The notes under the pieces: generated by a model | Told to the model about the DNA's origin: nothing | The model's input: the letters and a program-made list of their open reading frames with translations, nothing else | Database searches by the model: none | Position numbers and translations under genes: made by a program | NCBI GenBank assembly: GCA_030704615.1 | Contig: CM060733.1 | Location: 75,308,907 to 75,372,906 of the forward strand | DNA length: 64,000 bases | Direction: 5' to 3' | From: Takakia lepidozioides | Lineage: Eukaryota > Streptophyta > Takakiopsida > Takakiales > Takakiaceae | Shown: one piece after another, positions 55,137 to 64,000 of the stretch | Layout of the letters: each line of letters opens with the position of its first letter | How positions within the stretch are numbered: the stretch's first letter is position 1

Positions 55137-56824
55137 TGATGACCCTCTTTGAGTTCCTACTATGGCCCAAATTTGGTCCATTGGCAGGAAAGCCAGGCCT
55201 CCCCATATGTCATTGATCTGACTTATATTTAGTTTATCCCAGGCCGAGTATTTTGCAGCAGATGCTCTGTCAACAGGTGATGGGTTGTTCGAGTTGAGGG
55301 TAAGGTACTACCGCATAGTTTCCTCATAAGATTTAAGATCATCTTTGACCAAACGAGGACGGATAGAACCCCAAATCTCCCATATGGCTCTCCATAAGGG
55401 GGATCCACGCGATTTATGCTTGAATCTTTGCGTGATCCATCTGAGAGATGGGTTCCATGTTTTGGATTTGAGAGGGGAGCTATTGAGAATGTGTTGATAA
55501 ATCAGGTGCTTCCACAAGCCACCTTCAGGCCCCAAAAGTATAACAACCCATTTTCCCAATAGTGCTGAAATCTGAGTTCCAGGATCAATGATCCCCAAGC
55601 CACCTTTGTTTTTCGGGAGACAAATCTGGGCCCAAGAGACTGCTGGTCTTGGGTTCCTGGTATTTGAATCTGCTCCCCAAATGAAGTTACGAATGGTTTT
55701 TTTGATCTCTCTGATCTGCGGAGCCGAGGGACTCCAAACAGATGCAAAGTACCATATACTGGCAAGCAAGATTTGGTTGGCTACAAGAGCCCTGCCAGTA
55801 ATGGAAAGATGACGGGAGCCCCAATAAACCAGTTTCTTTTGGAGTTTGGCTATGACATGGCCCATTTGTTGATCATCTGAAAGATTTATCCCAAATGGGT
55901 GGCCCAACAAAGTTGTTACTTCTCCATTTTGCAGCCAGTTTAGACCAAGAGAACCTCCCCAGTTGGGTTTGAATCCAACAGGGGCAGCGGTTGAGTCACC
56001 AGCCAGGATGGCCACTGTTTTTGCCCAGTTCACTTGGAATCCAGTGGCTTCACAAAAAGTGGCCAGAGTTTCAGATGCCTCATGTAGGTTGGAATCCGTT
56101 GCTTGAAGGTATAAGACTGTGTCATCTACAAACATCGAGTCTTTGATCTGGAGGTTGTTGGCTTGGGTTTGAATTTTGAGCCCTGTTATGTTTGGGTTAC
56201 TGTCCATGAGGTAACCTAGTGAGTCCGCCACTATAAGGAAGAGGAAAGGTGCCAGTGGGCACCCTTGACGAACTGAACTTTGGAGGTTGAATTCCTTGGA
56301 TAAGAATCCGTTAATAGAAACCCTACTGGATGTATTGAGAAGTAGGATTGCTACCCAGTGACAAAAGTCTTTAGAGAGACCTGTTTTTTGGATTGCTGCA
56401 AACAACATTGGCCACTCCACCTTATCAAATGCTTTCTTGAAATCCAGGAGAAGCATGGCTATATGTTGTCCCGTGGCCTTTGCATAGATTGGTGTTTCTT
56501 GAGCTAGTAGTATGTTGTCCAAGATATATCTACCTTTGATGAATCCTGCTTGGCCAAGCCTTATGATTGTAGGGAAGAGAGGCTGGAGGCAAAGGGCTAA
56601 TGTCTTAGCAATGATCTTGTATGAAACATTGAGCAGTGTTATAGGCCTGTAATTGGAAATCTGTTTTTTGTCCCTCTTTTTGTAGAGCAGAGTTATCACC
56701 CCCTGAGCCATTTGTCTTGGCATGGATTTTTTATTTTTATTTTTTTACCTCGTTTGCCATTGCACAGAAGTCTTTGGAAATAACCTCCCAAAGTGTGCTA
56801 TAAAATTCTACTGGCATTCCATCC

Positions 56825-57215
56825 ATGCCCAGGGATTTACGTTTTGACATCGATTCCAAGGCTTTTGAATCCTTACAAACTTATCATGAATCCAGGCATA
56901 ACCTAGAAGCCTTCAACTCTCTGAGGGAGCAGAAGTCCAACTGGGCTTCAAAGGGGGAAAAAATGTCGAAATACTTCTTCGAAAAAGTCCAGGTTCGCAG
57001 AACATCCCAGATAATCTCAAAGCTGCAGGACCCACTGGGTCATCTTTCCTCGGATCCCAAACAATTGGTCTCTACGGCTCATTCCCACTTTGCTGGGCTC
57101 TTCAAACAAAGACCAGAAACCCAAAGCATTTCATCAGCCAGACAAGCCTGCTTGCAAAGCCATCAAACCAAGCTCTCCTAATCAAGCGTTGCCTCACAGG
57201 ATGGTGAGTTTACTG
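56825..57215 (+). other. Inverted segment of LINE ORF2
   Basis: Within the minus-strand LINE this stretch reads LINE protein on the plus strand: SLREQKSNWASKGEKMSKYF, VQVRRTSQIISKLQDPLGHL and AHSHFAGLFKQRPE, the usual ORF2 link between endonuclease and RT. The minus-strand frame that should contain it stops on each side. Exact breakpoints cannot be set by eye; they lie near 56825 and 57180-57215. Confidence 0.75.
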
Positions 57216-59113
57216 AAGTTACAGAAGTATCTAATTTTCCGAGTTCAAGGAGCGTTTGGCAAGTTCCAAGACATTTCTTGAGGGCAATGGCTTTACGCTG
57301 CCTTTGGATTGCAATCTGGGCACTCAGGGCTTGAGTTGTGATGGCTGTTTGCTTCAGTTTGGCTTGAAACCTCTCAATAGGGCAAATAACCCCGTTGGCT
57401 GATGTGGCCCATGCCGATTGAAGAGCAAGTTTAAAGGCAGAAAAAGGCAGCAAGGATGAATTGAGCTTAAACCAACCTTTGCCCCTTTTTGGCAGGTTAG
57501 GGAGATTGATTTGACAAGAGATGCTGGCGTGGTCGAACTCCTAGAAAATAGGCTCTTGCGGGAGCATTGTGGCCCATGGGGAAAGTCTGGGAGAGAGGTA
57601 AAGCCTGTCCAACCTAGCCAACAAGACATCTGGACCTGTCCTAGTATTTGTCCAAGTGAAACAAGGATGACTGTTGGCTGCCCTAGTCCTATGTGGTTCA
57701 GACAGCGAGAAGTTGTTTCTAATTCTTTGCCATGCAGTGGCTTCCCCATCACCTAGACCTGGGGTATCAGCACCGAGCCTATCCATCATATTTTCAACCA
57801 TATTGAGGTCACCCATTAATAGCTAGTGCTCCACTGAGACCTCTGCCTCCATTTTTGAGTGAAGGATTGACCAAAAAGCCTCCCTTTCGGAGGACGAGTT
57901 TGGAGCATACAGGTTAACGATGCTTATGGTTCCTGCAACGTTGGGGACTTGGATTGCAATGAATTGAGCTCTGCCCAAAAACCATACTTCCTCTTTTTGT
58001 ATCAACGCTGCTATTGAGGGGGATAGAAGCGTCGCCGTACCACCCCTTGAGCCCTCAATTGTTGGTTTCCAAAAGCTGTTGGCCGCAGGCCATAGCTGAT
58101 CCCCCAAGGAAGAGATTTTTGCTAGATCAAGTTTGTGCTCTTGTAATAGTATAATGGCTTCTTGGTTCATTAATGGAGCAAGCCAGGTTTTGAGCTTTGC
58201 TTTCTTGAGGGAGGAATGACTCAATCCAATCCCTTTGATATTCCATGAGTGTATTTTAACTAGCATTTGAGGGTAGGGTAAGGCCAAGAGTTGGACTCTT
58301 ATTTGATGGCCATGTGGATGAAAAAGAGAATCTTGCCCGTTTATCTGAAGGAAGCAGTGAACGTTCCCAGACCAGGTTTTTTGGGAGTTTTCGATGGGGT
58401 GACAGGAGTTGAATGAATAAGGTTGGGGGCTGGTTCCTGAATGAGTCCAATGGAGGTCACTATGGATTGCGTCTGGTTGGAGAATAGTCACAGGGTTGAT
58501 TGGTTTCCAGATGGGCCTGATCGTGTAGTTTGAGAGTTCCACCATAGCATGGGAAGGGTTTTGATTTTTTCCCCCTTTTTGCTGAGAGGCTTCCTCCATA
58601 GAACCATACAGCGTTGCGGATCTCTAGCTTTTCTTGAGAAGATGAAGACAATGAGTGGATTGGGGAGTACCTGAGCCTCCATGGTGGCTGGTTGTCTTGG
58701 GATAGAGGGATTGAGAACAAGCAAGGCTTGGTTGAGTTTGGATTTGCCCTTGCCAGTTGCAGGCGTCGCCCGAACGTCAGCAGCATCCAAGGAGCATACC
58801 TTGACTGACTCCAACGAATCCTTCGAAAGACTGGCTGAAGATCCTGCCATGGTGAAATGCATGCCCGCCTCCAACTCCAACAGGGCATGGAGCAATGCAA
58901 AGCCATTGTGAAGCGTATCCTTTGTTTGAAACTGAGCCTATTGTGTACACCATGGTTCCGAACAGCTCTTTTCCCGGACCCATATGTCACAAAGTGGTGG
59001 CAAATTAGAGCAGTGCTCCACGTTTATGAGGGCCAGTACCTGTGTGGATGGGCCGTCACTTAAACCAAGGTATGCCTCGATGTAGGATGCCCACGAGATT
59101 GGAACCTCCCCTG

Positions 59114-61036
59114 CTAGTGAGAATTAGGGAAGATGAATTGAAAGTATTCTTCAATCTTTCTCCTGAGCGTGGGAATTGGACTGTCATCTATTGGCTCTTT
59201 GATAACAAATTTACGAATGTCCAGAGTAGTGATCCAAAGGGATTCCATCCCTTCTCTATCTGGAGACGTGATCAGAATTCTAGGTTCATCTTTGTTGCAG
59301 AAAATCAGCGGGGTTATGCATGCTGCCTGAGGCTCTTTTGGTGAAGCCAATTGAGTACATCCTCGAAGAGAGAGGGTGGGAAAGGTTCGCAATCTCAAGC
59401 AAATGCTAGCAATTATGGGATTGAGTGCGATTCCTATGCTTGCATCTGGATCTTGGAAGTCAATTGATCTCATAGGGGTCTTGGAGTTGGAAGGGAGCCC
59501 TATGATTTCTGGTATACGATGTAACGTTGTGGGTGTTGCTGGGCTGTCTTCAAAGTCAATAAGAACCATTGTGGAGGTGACAATTGGCCCTGGTTGAGGG
59601 GATGCCTGAACCCTGGGAGCCTCCATGATGGCAGTATACTGTTGCAGCTCCGGAATTGGTGACCACAAGAGCAGCCGACTGGCCCTCCCCATCATGGATG
59701 TATTGGAGGGGGGACCTAGTGTTCACAGCTGATCTGGAGATGTCATTTTCCAACTCCATAGGGTTAGCTAGCCTACGGTGCTTTTTAGCAACGGGTGCAA
59801 TAGCTGATGATGGTCGAAGAACATTCAGGGCCCAACTTTGTCTTTCTTGGCAGCTACCAGCTTCAATTTGCATAGGAGCAGCAGCTCCTACCAAAGTAGG
59901 CGTAGACTGAAATGAAGTGAGATTCTCCTTGGAAGGGACATTCCCCAGAGGTGCATGGAACCCTGTAGTGCTTAGGATTTTTGTTGGTGCAATCTGGTCC
60001 AAGGGAGAAGTTGCAATCAGCGGGGCAGAGGTTGCAATTAGCGGAGCAGAGACTGGCTGGATTGGGGAGTTGCGTTTCCTCTTTCCAGTTGGACAATCCA
60101 CTTTCCTGTGACCTTGTTTTCCACAGTTATAACAAGCTGATCCAGGCGAGTCCTCCATTAGTTTGATAGAGAAATAGTTCCCCTTGTTGTCAATGGGCAA
60201 TCTAATGTAGCTCGGGATCTTGCTCTCATTGGGCATCATGATAATGATTTTGGGAAGACCATTCTCCTTCATCTTGGAAGCTATTGTTACTCGTTTCCAA
60301 GCATCCTCTTTTCTCGGTGTATCCATACACATTTCAGGGTCGAACACTGCCAGACAGCCAAGGTAAAAGCCAAATGCATTCCCAATGTTTGAGAGGAAGT
60401 ACAGGTACTGATCAGGGATCCCACAGATGGTGACAATCCTTGGAGCCCATATTTTCCCACTCATGTTACCCATCTGGGGAGACTAGGGAAATATATTAAC
60501 GTTAAGGCCCAGCCTGTGGGGGTTGAACGCCAGGGCATGATCAGCTGCGGCCCTGGTTTCAAAAATGATTGAATAGAACCCCCGCCCTCTTGGATGACAA
60601 AAGTGTTGTTGCGGATCGCCCGATCCTCCAAGGTGAGAGATCACCCACTCCCGAACGGTGGTTATGTCTTCTTTCTTTCTAGGAAAATGTAGGAGGATAC
60701 CTCATTCATGGCATCCCGAGACTTTGTCATTGAGAGAATCAAAATCAATAGCTATGGAGAGCGCGCTTCCTCCATCTCTGCCTGCGATTCTTCAGTGTCC
60801 CCTTCATCAGACAATGCATCCTCAATTATATCCGGCACACTGGAAGCTGTGTGAGCTAAGGGGACTGAGGGCGGTGGGAGGCCCGATTGGTCAGTTGAGG
60901 AAGCCGAAGCAATGGCTAGAGCCCGGGCGTTGTCCATCCGACCAGTAGCCTGAGCCTGGTGGGCCAGAAAAAAGGCATCCCCCAATTGTCTCAAGTGTCT
61001 GGCAGACGGGGGCGCTTGCATGACAGAGCGGTTCAT
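59114..61036 (-). pseudogene. LINE ORF1 with CCHC zinc knuckle
   Basis: ORF1 starts about 61036 (MNRSVMQAPPSARHL) and runs through a DUF4283-like part with WVISHLGGSG and RGFYSIIFETRAAADHALAF, then VTICGIPDQYLYFLSNIGNA and FGFYLGCLAVFDPE. A zinc knuckle CYNCGKQGHRKVDC (CX2CX4HX4C) follows, then a Ser/Pro-rich tail. It is broken by stops near 60490 and 60700 and by a frameshift near 59690. ORF1 proteins bind the LINE RNA. Confidence 0.75.
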
Positions 61037-61645
61037 TCTGATCCTGGGGTTGCTGCGAGCTCCCTTGAACTAGAAATTAGGACCCATCTTACGATAATCT
61101 CCGATTCTCTCAACTAAGCGTCTTACGATAATCTTAGATTCTCTCGACTTCAGCGAAAGAGGGGTGGCTTTCGGAAGACTAGAACACAATCTGGGGGGGG
61201 GGAAGAGAGGAGACACTTGGGATGGATTAAAGGTGGTGAGAGGATGAGAATGGGTATTGGCGGCTAACTGTCTCATCAACTGGTCTTTAATGAGGGATTG
61301 CTACAGTCAGGCCAAAATATCGCCACTATGACGATGGGGGCGCATTGAAGCGCAGGAATCCCTCGATTAGAGTAACATGATGAAGATAGATGGATACTTG
61401 TTGGGGCTTAGAAAGGCCTGATGAAGATTGAGGAATGGTTATAAATTATGGAAACAACATTCGTCATGGCACTGCTTGCTTTGAAGAGCCTGCCAAGTGG
61501 GATGCCATGCGGAGATGATGAAGGCAACGACGATTAGGCAGGTTAGGAGGCAACTCCATCTCGCAGATCACGCTAAGTGCTTGAGTTACCGTTGCCACTG
61601 ACCCCTCCCCTCACCGCAACATGCGGAGCTACATCGCCCTCAACC
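61037..61645 (-). other. LINE 5' untranslated region
   Basis: The 5' end carries TGTAGCTCCGCATGTTGCG at about 61635-61610 (minus), shared with the LINE at 33.4 kb. A short direct duplication of CTTACGATAATC lies at 61089 and 61121. Confidence 0.55.
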
Positions 61646-61654
61646 CCCAGGTTT

Positions 61655-62549
61655 ATTTTAAAAAACAAAAATAGAAAAATAAAATAAAATGAAGATCATG
61701 ATGTACCTACACCAGATAATACTTGCACCAGAAAACACCCAAATTTAGAAGTAACTAAATACCTACACCCGAATTTGGAAGATGTACCTCCACTAGTTAA
61801 TACAATATGTGTCATCCAGATGATTTGGGGTCAAATCCAGCTACATTTACAGAAATAAGCATTAGTTTCATGAATAAAATTAGTGGAACAAAAGTCATGA
61901 CATATAGATTTTAGTATCCAATGATGCTTAATAATTGGCATGGAGTTGATGTTCGGGGATCGAACTTGTGCACGCCCTAAATGTTTATTCGCCTTTGTAG
62001 AATTTGAGCATTAGTTTCATGACTCAAAAGACGTCACAAGAAGAGCACGTTCATGTAGATTTTTTTTCATGTCTTTCATTTTTAGGTCTTTCATTTACAT
62101 CATTCATATCATTTTTAGGTCTTTCATATAGGTCATTTATAATTACCCCTAAGAAAGGACGTCACAAAAAATTCATTTAGGTCTTTAATTTGTAGGTCTT
62201 TTTTTTAAGGTCTATCATTTAGGTCATTCATAACTACTCCCTATGAAAGAACCTCACAAAAAGAGCATCAGACTCCTTTTTTCTTCTTCTTGCTATGCCT
62301 CTTCCTTCTCTAGTTGCAAATCATTTTCTCTCTTTAAATTTGAAGCTATGGTAGGAGCAGTCAAGCGAGAGCGCCCTCTGCTGTGTGTAGATGACCTAGA
62401 TCTTACATCATACTAGACTATAGGACTGTTTCATGTCTATCCTACTTCAGCATTTGCAATCATTTAGCATATGCTAGGACTTATTCGGATTTGCTCGGAT
62501 TTAATTTGACTTTCTATATCTATAGGCTATTTTGTTTGATGTTGTTGCT
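61655..62549. other. Intergenic sequence with GTCTTTCATTT repeats
   Basis: Repeats of AGGTCTTTCATTTAGGTCATTCAT type lie at about 62080-62240. The two halves at 62140-62165 and 62230-62265 also share CCC(C/T)A(A/T)GAAAG(G/A)AC. No gene is recognised. Confidence 0.4.
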
Positions 62550-63085
62550 CATACTTCAGTTTTCAGTTTACAGGCTTCGGTTTTCAGTTTACAGCAAGAT
62601 TTTCAGCGAGTCCTTCAAACATCTCAGTTAATTTTTAACTACCATTGATTTCAATTTTACAGACTTCAATTTTCAATTTTATAGACATCAGTTTGCAGTT
62701 TACAACAAAATTTTCAACCACTTTCAGACATCTCCGTTTATTTTTGAACTACCATTGATTTCAGTTTTATAGACTTCAATTTTCAGTTTACAGCAAGATT
62801 TTCAACCAGTCTTTCAGACATCTCAGTTAACTTTTTAACTACCATTGATTTCAGTTTTCAATTTTAAAGACTTCAACTTTCAATTTTACATACCTCAGTT
62901 TTCAGTTTAGAGCAAGATTTTCAGCCAATTCTTCAGATATCTCAGTTAATTTTTTAACTGTCGTTGATTTCAGTGTTACAGACCTCGGTTTTCAATTTAC
63001 AGCAAGATTTTCAGCCAGTCCTTCAGACACCTCATTTAATTTTTTAACTACGAATGATTTTAGTTTTACAGACTTCAGTTTTTAG
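62550..63085. repeat. Tandem repeat of about 95-117 bp, about five copies
   Basis: Units contain TTCAGTTTACAGCAAGATTTTCAGCCAGTC, CAGACATCTCAGTTAATTTT and TTAACTACCATTGATTTCAG. The last block starts at about 62635, 62745, 62837, 62955 and 63045. It is AT-rich with no open frame. Confidence 0.85.
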
Positions 63086-63094
63086 TTTTCTTTT

Positions 63095-64000
63095 TAGTTT
63101 TTTTTTTAAAGAAAAGGGAAAGTAGCCCTTGAGATATTTATTAAGATTATTGAAGGGAAAAAAATTTAAAACCCTTTTGTGCCCGAAGGCTGCCATAAAG
63201 CTTGAAACTCATGAAAGGTCGTGACGGATGATCTAGGGACTCTGACGAATGAAAAAATAATGAATGAAAAATGCACATTCTAGAAACCTGGCTTCTCCTG
63301 TAGAACCATCAAGGCTTCGAGAGAATCCTAGGGATGATCTAATCAGCGAGCTTGGAATAGAGAAGAGCCCAAAGATTGTAGTAACTTGAATCGAAGGCGA
63401 TTGCAATGCAAGCATGATAGAATGATACTAAGCAATTCGCAAAGGTAGAAGGGGAGAGCATCTATCTATGATAGTCTAGTCTGGTCTTGGTAGAAAGCTT
63501 CACATGCTTCCAGTTAATGTCTGACTAGTCAAGTTCTGGGGAAGCAGAAGAGGAGGGCCCGCTGCTGCTGCCATCGAAGAGGGATGTGCTCGGGCCATAC
63601 ACAGGAGTCACGCCCAATGCAGGTACAGATGATGCCTTGCTTCCCCTAGGAGGATCCGAAGGCCTGGAGGAGGACGAGTTGCCTTTCTGGTTTCTTGTCA
63701 ATTTCTGCATAGAGTTTTGCCCACGCTAGCTTAGCAGCAATAGTAAGATCAAAGAAAATTTTGGTAAGCACAACAGTGATTGTGGAATTAGTGTTGTCCA
63801 GAGTCCAGTTGCACCGTACTTTCCAGATATGCCAAAGAGTTGTTGCCCTCAGAGCCTCAAAAACTGGGCATGCCAATGCTTTGGTCTTTGATGCTGGATT
63901 GTAGTTCAAGAGAAGTGTCCCTGGAGTGAGTGGAAACTGGTTCCACGCTCTGTACATATCTTGCACCAACGGCCAAATCATGAGGGGGGCCTGACAATGG
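63095..64000 (-). mobile_element. LINE 3' end (ORF2 C-terminus and 3' UTR), continuing off the right edge
   Basis: The minus frame 63981-63646 encodes ALACPVFEALRATTLWHIWK, VRCNWTLDN and AAKLAWAKLYAEI, which align with VFEAFRSISLWNIWKVRCSW and GRKAWAKMI of the 52-kb LINE. The 3' UTR ends at a T-rich (plus strand) stretch at 63098-63110 next to AAAGAAAAGGGAAAGTAGCC, like the AAAGGGGATGAAGCC seen at the 3' end of the other LINE. Confidence 0.8.

Larger units (their letters stand above)
52796..58266 (-). pseudogene. LINE ORF2: endonuclease and reverse transcriptase
   Basis: ORF2 begins about 58266 with MLVKIHSWNIKGIG. The AP-type endonuclease shows ILLQEHKLDLA, GGTATLLSP, NLYAPN, then a TAG at 57823 and GDLNMVE and LDRLYLSP. 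The RT from 56723 to 55308 has GVITLLYKKRDKKQISNYRP, GQAGFIKGRYILDN, LLDFKKAFDKVEW, SVRQGCPLAPFLF and the catalytic MFVDDTVLYL. The tail (54028-52796) contains the LINE C-terminal region with AGYSPDHARWNLILANIWIK and LWNIWKVRCSW. Stops follow VSVEH and lie upstream of 56723; frames are shifted at about 57.4-57.7 kb. Confidence 0.85.
52286..61645 (-). mobile_element. Near full-length LINE (L1-type non-LTR retrotransposon), defective
   Basis: Read on the minus strand it has a 5' end near 61645, ORF1, ORF2 (endonuclease, reverse transcriptase, zf-RVT-like tail), a 3' UTR and an A-rich tail (poly-T on plus at 52283-52300). CCCAGGTTT occurs at both 52277-52285 and 61646-61654 and may be the target-site duplication. 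Internal stops and frameshifts, a nested CACTA element (54032-55136) and an inverted segment near 56.8-57.2 kb show it is inactive. Confidence 0.85.

Noticed and set aside
55588-55812. Plus-strand frames opposite the LINE RT
   Set aside because: They are antisense shadows of the RT domain with no similarity of their own.
1-64000. Bacterial, viral or organellar origin
   Set aside because: Spliced genes, CACTA/LINE/SINE/gypsy content and the plant-type 5'-nucleotidase all indicate a plant nuclear genome; no virus structural gene or bacterial operon was seen.

Overview
The window looks like nuclear DNA from a streptophyte with a large, transposon-rich genome, most likely a seedless land plant (bryophyte, lycophyte or fern); a charophyte is less likely. 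The reasons are one intron-rich plant-type 5'-nucleotidase gene, decayed F-box/kelch and plant PPR fragments, and plant-type CACTA, MULE, LINE and SINE elements. No bacterial or organelle gene was seen. The species cannot be named from sequence alone.

Region 1-23.2 kb is one minus-strand Ty3/gypsy retrotransposon whose polyprotein order is gag, protease, C5-cytosine DNA methyltransferase, reverse transcriptase, RNase H, integrase. The element is dead (about nine in-frame stops, at least two frameshifts, an integrase deletion). Its 5' end lies in a decayed F-box/kelch gene at about 23.2 kb and its 3' end is off the left edge. Its integrase is split by a 12,663-bp CACTA transposon (478-13140) with a CCA target duplication on both sides. 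That element carries two divergent multi-exon genes with open frames: a TNP2 transposase (plus strand) and a TnpA-like protein (minus strand) that has an FCP1/NIF-type phosphatase domain of the plant LDLNG subfamily built into it. The two start codons are 125 bp apart.

Region 23.2-42 kb is intergenic and repeat-rich: a kelch fragment, an unrecognised 261-codon ORF, a PPR fragment, two diverged copies of a hairpin-bearing repeat (28.4-31.7 kb), a LINE 5' part, a SINE, a MULE transposase relic, an array of about 23 GCGACCGCC/GGCGGTCGC palindromes (36.1-37.6 kb), a 120-bp satellite (38.0-39.1 kb) and a frameshifted RING-H2 fragment.

Region 42.1-51.0 kb is the one clear host gene: a cytosolic purine 5'-nucleotidase-like HAD hydrolase on the minus strand, rebuilt here as 12 exons with matching splice phases. 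Its introns hold LINE-derived zf-RVT fragments.

Region 51-64 kb holds a SINE, a near full-length minus-strand LINE (about 52.3-61.6 kb) with a nested 1,105-bp non-autonomous CACTA element (54032-55136, TGA duplication) and an internal inverted segment, then a roughly 110-bp tandem repeat and the 3' end of another LINE that runs off the right edge.
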